Assembly: GCA_963932465.1 (NCBI GenBank)
Contig: OZ010786.1
Span: forward strand, 532,521,073-532,585,072
Origin: Maratus speciosus
Taxonomy: Eukaryota; Arthropoda; Arachnida; Araneae; Salticidae
Length of the DNA stretch: 64,000 nt
Direction of reading: 5' to 3'
Shown here piece after piece: positions 11,497-23,678 of this stretch (position 1 is the first letter of the stretch; every line of letters starts with the position of its first letter). The notes under the pieces were generated by a model. That model made no database searches and was not told the origin of the DNA. It saw nothing but the letters and a program-made list of their open reading frames with translations. Position numbers and translations under genes: made by a program.

Positions 11497-12413
11497 TAGG
11501 GGAGAGTGATGTACCTTGGGACAATTTTCACATTTTAATTTTTTACTTCGATGATTATAATCAAATTTAAAATTTAAAAGCAACATTTCAATACACCAAC
11601 ATATTTCTCTATAATATAATTTTAGAAATTCAGACAGTTTGAAAATAAAAAAAATGCCATTCATTTAAAGTAGAGAAGGCAAACTGTCCCAAGGTACAAC
11701 ATCCTGTTGTACCTTGGGACATACTGCATAATTCAGAGAATAGGCATATAACTCATCAATAATTTTATACAATAACTAATACAATATTTTGTACAATAAA
11801 AATAACTAATTCTATGCCAACAAACAAAACTTTTTTTTTCAAGGAAATAGAGAATGAAACTCAAGTTCAAGATCCAAAATAAAGTTGAGTTGTTTTATTT
11901 ATTGCATTTCACATGATTTGTGAAATTTTCAGTAAAATAAGTAATAAAAATACTTTTATTTATCCAAATTATTACAAACCACGTATTTCTTGTACCATTG
12001 GGCATGTCCCAAGGTACAACATATTTTACTGTCCCGAGGTACAATCACCACACGGTTTAAATAAAATCAAAATGGCGGTAAATCTAGAAGAACTATCATT
12101 ATTTTCTCATAACCAAAACATTTAAAAATCTTCTCTTTTATAAAAAAATAAATTGCAGTTGACTTGTTGTAGAAATACGTGGGAAAAAAATGAAGTTAGA
12201 ATGGAGGAAAATATTTACTTTGGACTAATGAAATTTGTTTTTTTCACCTAGCTATTAAAATTCGATGCTTCTGATGTTGTCTGTTGTTATGATGAGATCT
12301 GTTGGTTATAGGTCACTATTAGAAATACACAAAATATAACTGTTGCCAATAGTTTATTAGAAATTGTCAATGTCCCAAGGTACAAGCGTGCCAAGGTACA
12401 ACACTCTCCCCTA
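11497..12413. mobile_element. TA-flanked non-autonomous DNA transposon rich in GTACCTTGGGACA motifs
   Basis: The ends are GGGGAGAGTG..TGTACC and GGTACAACACTCTCCCC, inverted repeats of about 20 bp, flanked by TA at 11497-11498 and 12412-12413. The right segmental copy (near 48568) reads tatgttttgcttgata where the left reads tatgta[insert]ttgttcgata, a 16-base empty site that fits a TA duplication. The interior holds seven copies of TGTACCTTGGGACA or its complement, including a perfect 16 bp stem with a 5-base loop (11685-11721). No transposase ORF is present. The TA target suggests the Tc1/mariner group, but I cannot assign a family. Confidence 0.75.
11685..11721. repeat. Perfect hairpin TGTCCCAAGGTACAAC / GTTGTACCTTGGGACA
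   Basis: A 16 bp perfect inverted repeat with an ATCCT loop inside the TA-flanked element. It is made of two head-to-head copies of the terminal motif. This may mark a fused or nested end of the same family. Confidence 0.8.
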
Positions 12414-13075
12414 TTGTTCGATAACACCACATCATATTTCGGATATAAAAGTATTTCATTTGAAATTGCTTACTCACATAAATATTTCCTTGTATCACAA
12501 TGTAGATTTTTCGTAAAGTAACCTGTACGATTAAAACATTATTCATCTATTTTTTTTTCCTGAAAAATATATGAATTTATAGTATTCGAAATATCATTAA
12601 TCGAATTTAAAACCTGTCTTATAATTACTGACTTTTTTTTTCAGTTATACCATGATGTTTTTAATTTAATGAACAAACAATTAATATTTTATTATATTAT
12701 TCAAATATACGGATTTACATTAAGTACGGATGTTTAACTGAATATGCAACATTTTAATGCATGTAGGAATTCGCAAGCTTCAATAGAATGGCTTGATCTT
12801 TTATCGAAATGGCTGAAACTTTAGTTCGCTATGTCCATTTCTGCGAATAAATTCGACACTTACAGCTTTCTAAAGCTTTCTCATTACGCCTACATAACAC
12901 GGAATTTTAACAACCTTACGCATCACAGAAGGGATAAAACGATTAAATGAAAATTGTACTGATATATTTTAAGTAGAGTAAAACATATTTATGATAATAA
13001 AAACATCATTTCCCTTTAATAGCGATCTATTTAAAAAAATGTGATTTTTAATATAAAAGTTCATCGAAAAGTATT

Positions 13076-13202
13076 CCGAGATTTTCCAACCTTATAAAAA
13101 AATAATTTTTAAATGTACGAAGACAATTCATGTGCTGCAGTGTAGAGAAAGAATATGAGTTTTTCATCCGCTCACTAGATGGCGTTGCTAATTCTCCTTT
13201 CT
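13076..13202. mobile_element. Mariner-type element end fragment, copy 2
   Basis: Same block order as 9107-9230 (CCGAGATTTTCCAACCTTAT to TCCGCTCACTAGATGGCGTT..CTCCTTTCT). Here it is followed directly by transposase remnants. The homologous right segmental copy runs without this sequence, so it is an insertion into the left copy. Confidence 0.5.
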
Positions 13203-13214
13203 AGTATCGTGCAG

Positions 13215-13475
13215 CCTTGAACGAAAAGTTTCACAACTCATGTATTGGAGGATATGGCCCAATTCCGTGGCCTCCACGCAGCACTGACCTTACGCTTCTG
13301 GACTTTTTCTTCTGAGGATACATTAAGAACATTGTGTGTATTGAAAGAATTACGGATACTAACAATTTTCAACGTCAAATCATAGCCGCAACTCCTTAGA
13401 TGCTTACAGGACATGGAGGAAGTTTCATATTATGTGGACGTCTGTTGATCGACTAATTGTACACATATCGAAACG
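13215..13475 (+). pseudogene. Degenerate mariner/Tc1-like transposase C-terminus
   Basis: Conceptual translation on the plus strand gives GPIPWPPRSTDLTLLDFFF, a stop, then GYIKNIVCIERITD and FQRQIIAATP, another stop, and in a shifted frame a stretch ending in HISKRIE. The PWPPRSPDLTPLDFFLWGYIKN pattern is characteristic of the last part of the DDE/D catalytic region in arthropod mariner-like transposases (family knowledge). At least two stops and one frame change are visible and the N-terminal two thirds is missing, so it is dead. A mariner end fragment lies immediately upstream. The family is clear, the exact lineage is not. Confidence 0.7.
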
Positions 13476-14590
13476 TATTGAAAAGGATATTAAACATGGT
13501 ACTTTTCTTAATATTTTAATACTAAATTTATGTTCTTATATGTTTCTTTATTTGCGTAATACACATTTCTATTACCGGCATTATTTTTCAATGATCTTGT
13601 ATATCGGAACTAAATGTTTTTCACTCATCTATAAACAGATTATATGTAGTATAGAAAATTTCTTTAGGTAGGCATATATACTGTATACCGTACTGAAACT
13701 TCAAAGAATGTGAGTTACATATTTGATCGTAAAAAGTTTCGATAATACATGGAATTATTTATTCTTCTGTATAATAAATACACTGAAAACAAACGGAATA
13801 CAGAGTACTTTTTTCAGCTTGTTGTCGAAGTAAAGTTTCAGTATTTATTTTTTTAAAAATTTTGAATAAGCACGCTTTAAACATTTTTAGATCTATTTCC
13901 CTTTTATTTTTTTCAGTAGAATCTTAAACTGAAAGACATAAGTTCAACTTTGCAACAATTTCCCAAATCTATACTAATATTAAATCTATAAATTTAATAT
14001 TGAAACATAGTAATGTTGAACTATCTAACGGAACTTAAAAAAATGCTAAAAACTTAATATACTATAGAAGTTCCCACCCTGTAACCGTAAAAACTACACG
14101 AACTTTCTAGGGGCTCCAATTATCTTTAGGAAAGTAAAGAGAATTTGAATGAAAGCAAGAGTATCCCAAACAGGGGCATTTTTCAAAAATGTGCACGGAT
14201 ACTTTGTTACCAAAATATATATAAATTGATAATTTCCTTCAACTACATGAAATATTTTAATAAAATAACTTTTACTTTCTTTCAAAAAATTCCACGTCCT
14301 ACATTAATTTCTACTACTAGTCTATTTTTAGCTTTTCCTGTCACAAAATCAAAAATATAGAGAAAAAAATGTAGATTTAATATATAAAACCAAGACATTG
14401 TATTCAGAAAAAAAAAAATTGTCAATTTGAATTTATCGTCACCTCTCACTGTGATTTGCAGTGAAGTCGTAACCAATAAATCTACTATTCATGCTTAAAT
14501 TCTTCGCCATAATGAAGATATTTTTTTCAGTATGAAGGGCAGCATTACGTATGCTTCAAAATAAACTATCATACGACATGTTAAACCAGT

Positions 14591-15122
14591 CCTGCAAGTT
14601 TTTTTTTTCCCTAGTTAAATCGTAGCCTGTTGCTCCTGGAAGCTTCGCACCAGATACTTTAACAAGCAGATTGAGTTGCTGAAGCTACTCAATAAAAATT
14701 AACCTTAATAATCCTTTAATCTTAAAGAAACCTTTTAACATTTATACTGTCAAGAATTTCCCTTATGAAAAAGTTGTTTATTTAGTGTTTAAAATCATTT
14801 TTGTCAGTAAAAAATGGACGATACGACGGGTGACATGGAATAAATATTTAACAGGCAATTCAGATATACTAAATTACGAATGCAAATGAATGGATCTGCT
14901 GAATATGTCTTCAAAACATATTAAAAAGTGTAATGGAGACGTTAAAATAATAAACTATTGAAAGTCACGAACTCTTCAAAGACACATGTGTTAAATGTGT
15001 GCAACTGGTTTGATAAATGTATACTAAAGTCATCGTCCACATCTGCTGCTGCATACTAAAGTAAAATGGTTACGTCGAGGAAGAGTGTTTAAAAGGGATA
15101 TTAGAATAAACACAACTCTGTC

Positions 15123-15166
<44 letters not shown>

Positions 15167-15243
15167 ATTAAATAATGAAAATTGTTATACAAATTGCATA
15201 TTTAGCCGATATGTTTAGTAAAATGAAATAAATAAATTTATCA
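14591..15243. other. AT-rich DNA without recognisable gene; poly-A tract
   Basis: I see no coding signal. A 42 bp poly-A run at 15124-15165 lies just before the possible transposase fragment. It could be a retroposon tail or simple-sequence expansion. Confidence 0.5.
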
Positions 15244-15471
15244 TTGCAATGGAAAACAGACAGAATTTTCCAAACGTGCCTTCTTTTTAAAAGAAATTTC
15301 TATTGTTGGGATTCTCAGGAAAAGAATAATATCGATTACTTACCACCTGGTAGAAAGAAATTGAAAAAATATCCAGCTTCAAAAGAAATTACACAGAAGG
15401 ATTCTCGGGCATCTAAAGCTTTGAGAGACTCGTTTAAACAATATTTTTCAAAAGATCAATGGCGGAATTAG
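15244..15471 (+). pseudogene. Possible C-terminal fragment of a Harbinger/ALP1-type transposase
   Basis: This 75-residue frame has an unusually ordered composition for the region. It contains LPPGRKKLKKYPASKEIT and ends ALRDSFKQYFSKDQWRN. A basic stretch followed by R(D)xFxxYF near the C-terminus, ending close to a W, resembles the tails of HARBI1/ALP1-like nucleases as I remember them. The catalytic domain is absent and I see no terminal repeats. It could equally be an unrelated repeat-derived frame. Confidence 0.3.
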
Positions 15472-16259
15472 GACGACTATAAATGTATACTGAATATGTT
15501 CAGCGTTAACAGAAAATCACCCAATTTTAACTAAGTGATACACAAAATGTTCGATGATTTGACATCTCATATCAAGTAATCACTGAATATACTGACAACT
15601 GGTCATTTGGGCTTAATCAAATAAAAATGCTTCGATTTGATGAAGAATTTCTTTCATACAATATATAAAATATAAGCCACACAGAAGTAAGCTGAATGAA
15701 AATGTTAAATAGTTTTAAATACAAATTTTGGCGTGAAACGTTTTTATATAAGTGGGGCAAAAATCCTAGGATGTTCAGGTTTAAAGATCTTATTTCAAAT
15801 CCAACGTCTATAAGGTTGTTTTATCTTATTTATCAGATGTATTTAAAACCTTGTCTGAGAACTAAAAAAAAAATCGTTTTTTTTTAAGATTTTAAGGTTT
15901 GTATGTCCCCTTAAAGATGAAAAATAAACTATAAGAAATTAGTGATACCCAGAGCATTTACAGCCTCGATTTATGCGGGACACCTAAGAACGCTATTTAT
16001 AGTTTCCGGGAATAACGAAAGGTAAAAAACCCGGATGAGCCACACTTAACGCACAGAAGTAGAAGGAAATTAAATTTTGAAAAATCAAAAAATCCGACTG
16101 CATAAAAAGCGAACTAATTAATTATTTCTCACCAATGTGAAACTATTTCTTATATTACTTACCTATTTTTTATTTATATGTATTGATGACTTTTAAGTTG
16201 TGTTTAATTGTTAGTTCCTATCTATAAACACTGAAGCCTATACATGTTTATATTGGTTA
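15472..16259. other. Unassigned AT-rich DNA
   Basis: It contains a 63-residue open frame (15696-15887) rich in K/F/Y that I do not recognise. I see no repeats or RNA genes. Confidence 0.4.
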
Positions 16260-16800
16260 GAGTTACAGTAAAGCGACAGAGCCTACCTACACAACTTCCA
16301 GGTTGTGTAATATTTAAGCGGAGCCTCTGACTATAAAATAGTCAATGAAACATCGTCTTCATTTTGAAAGAGCTATCCAATGACATGCCACTCAATAGGG
16401 TGCGTAATTTTTTTCGTCTCTATCGCCATTTTGTATTTTACGGCCGGTGTTTTGAATTTATAAAAACAAAACCTAGCCTATAACCATCGGACGATTAAGT
16501 CAAATCGATAGAGACCTCATTCATTAAAATCCTACCAGCCATTTGGATGTTTCGAGGGCATAAAGGAATCCACATACCCAGATACGCGTGAAACGCATAA
16601 CCCTTCTTGGAAGTCGGGTAATAAAACACGATTTGTGGCTTACGCAGCGACCAAAAAGAAATACAGACTATTTTAACAGCAGAATCAGACACTGGTCTCT
16701 GCAATTATCAGCAACTGGACTGGAATTTAGACATTTGTGCAAAACGATCCAATCACAGATTCTACATCAAACTTTTATGCGTTATTGTTCGCCACTCTAA
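16260..16800. repeat. Likely dispersed retroposon or Helitron-type fragment
   Basis: This block is clearly less AT-rich than its flanks. It contains AACCTAGCCTATAACCATCG, AAAATCCTACCAGCCATTTGG and GGGCATAAAGGAATCCACAT. Phrases of this type (a CTAGCCTATAACC block, then CATxAAAATCxxxCCAGCCxTTT) are typical of the 3' ends of high-copy arthropod repeats. There is no coding evidence: the overlapping open frames on both strands (16495-16704 and 16588-16800) are shadows of this sequence. The family is not identified. Confidence 0.4.
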
Positions 16801-17801
16801 CAATGTGAAATTTATTGTCATGCCTATGTTATGATTTCTTGAATTTTGGATAATTTTTCGGTATAAACATTTGACATCATCATCTGCAGTTGTGAAAATG
16901 AAAAATAAATTGAGTATTACGCTAAAAGTTTTTAACTATAGTGTTATTCTTTTTACAATGTGCTTTTGATTAGATTTCTATCCATTCCCTCTTCCTGTGT
17001 GCCTATAACAATGCATCTAAACATTACCTTGTAACATCGGGTGCATAAGGCTTAAGAAGCTCCGTCATAGAAATTTCTTCTAATAAGAGCTCTGAGTAAG
17101 AAAAAAAAAATAGTAACCACTGGTCTAGTCAAATAATAGCGATTTTAGTCAAAATTCTAAAGCTAGCATATAAAAATGGAATCTTAAGTAATTTTTTAAA
17201 TTATTGTATGTAAACTATCAGTTTAATGTAGACCATTTTGAGCATTAGGTGGAAGTGTTATGGCTTTTATTCTTATTTGTAGCTAAAACAGTATGTCTAG
17301 GTGTCTTGTTTTGTTGTTCGTATTATTATTTCCATGTAGTTTCTGTCTCAGCTTCGAAATAGGATAAATGCACTACTCATTTTTAATAAACAAATCATAT
17401 ACTTTCAGATTTCATTTAATGAAGCTATACATAAACCCATCTAGTTATATCTAAAAAAGGGGGATTGTCATAACGTAAAATAGCTTCCAAAGCGGCGGAT
17501 TTTGCAATCAATTTATTTCATCTTCCGGCTGTGAAAATACAGATTTGCATTAAAACATATATTAGCAAATTCTGTCACATACGAACTATCATACGCCATT
17601 AAAGTTCAATAAACTTTGTTGATTACAGCATAAAAAATGATACTATACTATTATACATATATTTTGAATAATATAATTCTGATTCTTGATCAGATGTACA
17701 AAGCGACACGTTGTTGAAAATAACAACATAAGCCTGTATACAGGTAATTTTAAACCTGTGTTATTTTGTTTAACGTTGATAAATGATTAATTTTATGTAA
17801 T

Positions 17802-17837
<36 letters not shown>

Positions 17838-19065
17838 ACTATATTTCGTCTTATATTTTTTTTTATGGTGATATGCACAAAGTTCCTTGTACTGTATTGA
17901 TTTATCGCCAGTTCAATTTTCTTTTAATAGAAAAGCAATTAATTTGCTCATTGAATAATTGATAGTTCATTTTACAACTCATATTATTTGCTGAAAAGGA
18001 AAGATCTGAACAATAGTATATTGCTATGTGTTGGCAAAAATGCCGCCTCTATTTACGTAGTAGTTTACGTGCGCTCATATTGAGATATAACACAGTAAAT
18101 TAATAAATCGGGCATATCCTAATATATCAAACAATGAAATATCATTGGTAAGTTTCTTACCTGTACATTTCCTCCACAGCAATTCCTCATTCATATGCAT
18201 GGCCTGTTATCCACGTTGGTTTTACCATGATATAATTCATACTTTATTTTCACGCTAAATTGTGAGAAAATAATCGTGCTTAATTAACATGTGATATGAA
18301 GATTGTTTATTTATGAGGCTGGTTTGTGCTTATTACGATTATATTTAAACTTTAAGTATTACATTGAATATTGTATTAGTATGTTACGCTACATCCTTCG
18401 GCAGCGATTTAATTTTTACATGCTACATTTTTAACAGCATACAGTATAATAATAAAAAAAATCATAGAGTTGAGTTTTTTAGTCCTTTACATTAATCACG
18501 TGATATCTCTTGCATCATACGTGGGAGAGATAAACAGTCTGGTTTGATGTATGATTAATTATTGTTCACTTCGGAGGAACATTATTTAGATATTTCAACA
18601 CTTTGATTATTATATTGTTGATTTATAGTCTACTTTAACTTGGATGGGAATTCAAAAATACTATTGTTCTTAATAGTGAATGTCTCAATTTACTGTTTTT
18701 GTGATTTATTGCTGATCTGAGATTGGTTATATTTTCAACACTGTGGTATGCTATGGTATAAATTCGTGAGTTGTTTTGGTTCTTAACGTTTCATGTTAAA
18801 AAATGAATTCCGATTCGTAGTTATATTGTTAAATTGATTTTAAACCAATCTCAATTTCGAAAAATTATTCTTTAAAATTTACCTTACACATTTACAGTTT
18901 AAGCAAGAATTAGCGTCCCTCCGCCCACCGGTGACTTTATAAACAAAGCGTGTTTGAAGATTCAGTAATTAATTCAAAATTAGTTTATTTGAAAACAGGG
19001 TTACGGTGTTTAACATATTTAGATTGGTTTTAATTTATGAGTCAAACAGAATCAAACAGAAACTT
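16801..19065. other. AT-rich non-coding DNA, left copy only
   Basis: I found no gene, RNA or element ends. There is a 34 bp poly-A run at about 17803-17836. This stretch has no partner in the right segmental copy, so it is either a large insertion there or a deletion in the partner. Confidence 0.45.
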
Positions 19066-21300
19066 TTATAATTTTATAACTTTGAAAAATAAAAAGTCAG
19101 TGAGTTCAACTTCAAAGCGTAGCGCTTTGTATGTTATCTCTGACAGATCGAACCGGCAAACAAGATACCTATGCTTTTATTTAAACAATTGATTCCCATA
19201 TGAACTTTGGTTAATAACATTGACCTATATTTTACATATAATTAACCTTCCAAAATCTATTCTCACGCCTTGCATTTATGAAAATATAATGTCCAATAAC
19301 AAATGCTATTCCCATCGTAATTTTCTGTCGGAATAATAATGTAATTTATCTTACATTCAGGATCTTGAGAAGGAAATCTACCATAATATTTTTAGAAGCA
19401 TAAAGCACTTAGAAACTGTCATTTTTAAATATTTGATATCATTATGTGTGAGATAATGAGTTTGTACAGAAATTATTTTTTAAATCAATTATCTCAGAAT
19501 CATCTTTGTTTTATAATACAAAATATTTTGTTGTGTTCTAAAAACAAATGTTTTCTTTTTTATTGTCATAAAAATATCAAATATTAAAGAAAAATCCTTT
19601 ATTTTTCATAATAATAAAATAATATTGAAATAATATAACTTAGTCCATATATTAACAACACATGGCTCATTTAACTGAGTGTTTTATACGTATTTTTCAT
19701 TTTTATGGATATTCTTTAATTACATTTTAATAGTTTTAAAAAAAGAAAAATATGAAAAAAATACATTTTTTAAAACTCAAATTAACTTAAGATAATTTTG
19801 TTCCCTAATGTATGTAAGCTTGATGTAATAAAAACTTTATAAAAGGAATAAATTATTCCTATCTTAGATACTGTTCCATCTATAAAAAACGGAAATTATT
19901 ATTATTTTTTTGTATTCTATCTACGCAGAATTTATTCAATCTTAATAAAAATATTTTTATGTTAATATAAAATAAATGTTATTTATTTATTGTTTACTTC
20001 AGTAATACTATTGTCCAATGAAAACTGGAGTCAATTACATGATCATTAGATTTAGAAATCAAAAGAAAAGTAGCTCCGGTAACCAAGACTGGATTTGATG
20101 TGTTGATTGAGTGTGGATTTGATGTGAAGATTGAGTGTGCTTGAGCATTTTTAGTTTTTACCAATTATAATTAATAATTATCCCAAAAAATCGTTTTTTT
20201 TTCAGTACATAATATAAAAAATTGACGAAAAACACAAATATCAGAATTAGTAAATAAATACATTTTCTTTAAATAGTGATTTTTCAGATATTCGATTATC
20301 GTAATAAATATTTCCCTCCAATATCAATTTGAATATGGTAATAATATTAATTCTTATTTTAGTTATACTAGCTTCATTAATACCATTTTTCTAGGTATTT
20401 TCTGAGTTAATTAAACGCAAATGTTTGTTATGATTAAATGATTGATTAAATATTTAGGTTAAATATTTGAAAACAGTGCATTTATTACACTTGTGACTTT
20501 ATAATGCGAATCATTACAGCATAAATATAAGAAATGTAATTTTTGCAAATGAGGAAAACAGTGTTTAAAACATAGTTTAAATCCTTTTATAGAAGGAGAA
20601 AAAATAACTCCACAATATTCAAGACGTCTGTTTATTTCTTCGTTTGTGAAAAAATTCTTAAACTCTTTTGTTATTGAAAACTCTATCAATAATTGTTGAA
20701 AAGTGTTTATAACTTAGAGGTTTGTTTCTCTGCTGTGCTGTCTATTGTCATCTCTATCTGTCTTACACACTTATGTATGCCATGTAGCTTTTATATATCA
20801 TTGAAGTAAAATATAGCATGTTCGATATTGAAAATGAAGTGTAAAGTAATTCCCAAGTCATTTACAGAGACAAACAAATTAATTTCGCTACATGAGAAAA
20901 GTCGTTGAAAGGTCATTTTAATGCCTTGTGACTGTTTACATAAAGCAATTGATGAAAATGACAAACATAACAAAATGACCTATGAAAAATGACAAACATT
21001 ATGAAATTGATATTTATTACTTCTCTGGTCAGCAAGACGTTTTCATTGGAGTTTAGATTTTGTATTTGTACTTCCTTTACAAAAATGTACAAAATGATTC
21101 CATTGCATTATGATCGATGAGGGAAAATCATTTACGGTGCATTTGAATATTGTTACAATAATTGAAATATAATAAAATTGATAAGGATCACATATGTGCT
21201 AGGCACTTCAATCGGAAAAATTTGCATTTTTGAATTTACGTATTTAAAATTTCTAAAAATCAACTTCTGTATCTTTGTTAAAGTTATATTTCATGTTTTC

Positions 21301-23249
21301 CGAAAATTAATTAAATATATATATTTATTTATTTAAATATAAAACAGTTACATTTTATATAAGAACACAGATTTCAATTCCTTACTCTCATAAATAAATA
21401 ATAATAAATGTGAGATCGTTTTCAAACCAATCTCAATATTTATCTTACATCTTCTGTAGAAGAAGAAATATTCTTTTCTTTCCTAACAGAGAAAAGAAAC
21501 TATGACAACTATTCCGATAAGCTATGACTGCGATTTGCTTTGCAGTTTTTTGTCGAAAAAAAAGATAATACTACTACAGTAGCTCTAGAAGAGAGTATTT
21601 TTTCTTTCTGTAGATAGTTATGGTACAAGCGTATAAAAGCTAAAGCTTATTTATTTTACATGGATGTCCTTTATTCCCTGTCACTTGTATTTTACAAATG
21701 TATTAAAAACATACTACTTATTTTCAAAAATTTTAACGCCTAGAAATACGAAAACTTCGAAAAACGCACTGCATTTTTTTTGATAAAATTAATTTATAAG
21801 AATGATTTTCGCAGAAATGATTATTTCCTAAATTGTTGTGTATTTAATATTTATGCGTAAAGAATGTCAAATTATTAAATAAAAAAGATATTTTTTCACA
21901 ATGGATGTCCCACTCTAACAGAAAAATATCACACTTTTACCTCTTGGGAATCTAAAAATTGAAACATGACGCTAAGTCAAAAAAGTTTTCTTAGTTCAAT
22001 TTGATGAGGACGAATTCAAAACTAAAAAACTTGCTAGTTAATAAAATATCTACTACTTTACATATAACCAGAGTTTTATTTTTTACATTCTACAGTATAA
22101 TGGATAAGTGCACTGCATGGATATCGATAAAATTATGCGCGAATTTGTCTTTAAATACAGCGTATCGCAAAACAAATGAGAAAAATAACGTGGTCTTCCA
22201 TTCATTTTGGATCACCTTGTACAAAGCACATGCTTATATATACCATTTAATTAGTACACTACTAAAAGAAATGTAAAAGATGTTCTCTTAGATAAAGAGA
22301 TGCAACATGCCTTTGCGCGTGTTGCACCAAGATTGAATGGCATGTTAGAAGGATTGATGATTACTGCTGGATATTGAGTTGTGAAAATTTAAGAATCATT
22401 TCATAACACTACAATACAATAAAATAAAATAAATAAATGCAGCTTTACTACAGCTCTAACCCTCCTACAAATTCGACAAACGATTTGAACTATGTATATG
22501 GTGTTAAAGTACACATTTCAACCTCATTTGTAACATATATTTGCCATATTTAAGTGTATTTTCTTCTTTTTTTAATAGGTAACGATTCAAATATTACTAT
22601 AACATAGTATTCCGCACATGAATATCAACGATATATGCATTAGTGGAGATAACATTATATAGATAAAAGATAATCTCTGTTCTCTCAAACCACACTCACT
22701 GTAATATTCCAAATGCCGTGAATGTGCAATAAAGAAATAATTTTATGATGTAGGTTTTAATTGTTTTTCATTGAAAAATTATCTTATCTCAATAATTAAC
22801 CCGAGAGCAATCGCGTCTTTTTCTATAACGCTATTAGTTGCACTCCGTCTTTTTGCCGCCAAGGCCCCGCATACAGAAAATGTAAAATAAGAAACATTTT
22901 TCATTTAATATTTGAATATTACATTTCACTGAAGTTATAAACTTACATTTTACTTAAATTATACATTTTATTAATGAGATTTGGAATAATGTGAAAAATT
23001 AAAATTAACTGACTTTATCGGCCGTTGCGTAGACTTTCAGCCAATTAAAATTTTTTCATTAAAAATGTACCTGAAAAACAAACAACAAAAAAAAAACAAT
23101 AAAAAACAACAACAAAGATGCCTTGTTACTTCACCATGGTGGTGGAGAAACATTTTAAACTCATTATTTTGTAGGTATGGCTATATGGTAGTTCTTCATT
23201 GTATTTGTAAGGGATATGAGTTAGGAGAATGATATTCATATGGGCGACA
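21301..23249. other. AT-rich non-coding DNA
   Basis: No convincing gene. At 22798 TTAACCCGAGAGCAATCGCG resembles the start of the piggyBac-type MITE at 6034, followed by a GC-richer 80 bp, but I found no matching GGGTTAA end. Confidence 0.4.
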
Positions 23250-23254
23250 AATAG

Positions 23255-23634
23255 TGTTTCCGCGACTGGTTCACTCTTAATTATGTATTCACTCATGAAA
23301 CACAACTCTAAACGTGTGGACTGTAAAACCTTTAATTAAAAATATAAAAACCCTCTTGGTTACACACTTGACAGCGATGCCGTCTAAAACACACGAGATC
23401 ACAGCTCTCAATTGAACTCATAATATAAAACAGTCACTTTAACAGTTAACAAGAAAAAGAGAAAAAGAACATAACGTTCAAACTGCGAAATGCCCTTGGA
23501 TGCAGGAAAAACTGAAGGTTACTTACGGAGTCTTTTCCGATTCACAAGCGATTGCGAAGCTCAAGTTTTCTTTATCCAGGTATCGTTCGATTCTGAACTC
23601 TTTCGAAAATCGTGTACGTCAATGTTTTCGAACA
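23255..23634 (-). repeat. BEL/Pao 3' LTR
   Basis: It matches the other LTR over its whole length with a small number of substitutions (for example CGATGCCG against CGACGCCG, and CGTGTACGTC against CGTGTACGGC). Just inside it on the minus strand lies GCCGGCGGTGTA, in the position of the polypurine/GC-rich tract that precedes BEL 3' LTRs. Confidence 0.88.
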
Positions 23635-23678
23635 TACACCGCCGGCTTGAAACCTTCAAGGGTTGCAATTAAATAGTC

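Larger units (their letters stand above)
9236..21300. repeat. Segmental duplication, left copy (partner 48.1-55.5 kb)
   Basis: Colinear, same-strand similarity to the right copy in blocks: about 9236-9583 with 48190-48540; 12414-13050 with 48570-49200; 13700-14590 with 49360-50215; 19066-21100 with 51820-55450. Shared strings include TTAACCTTCCAAAATCTATT (19244 and about 52926) and the TTAAGACAGTAATT..TTTAAAAATAAACT block (about 9367 and 48312). The left copy alone carries the tRNA-like array, the TA-flanked element, the mariner remnant and about 4.5 kb (14.6-19.07 kb). No gene is recognisable in it. Confidence 0.75.

Noticed and set aside
22798..22880. Second piggyBac-type MITE starting TTAACCCGAGAGC
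   Set aside because: Only the left end is visible. No GGGTTAA partner was found within the next few hundred bases.
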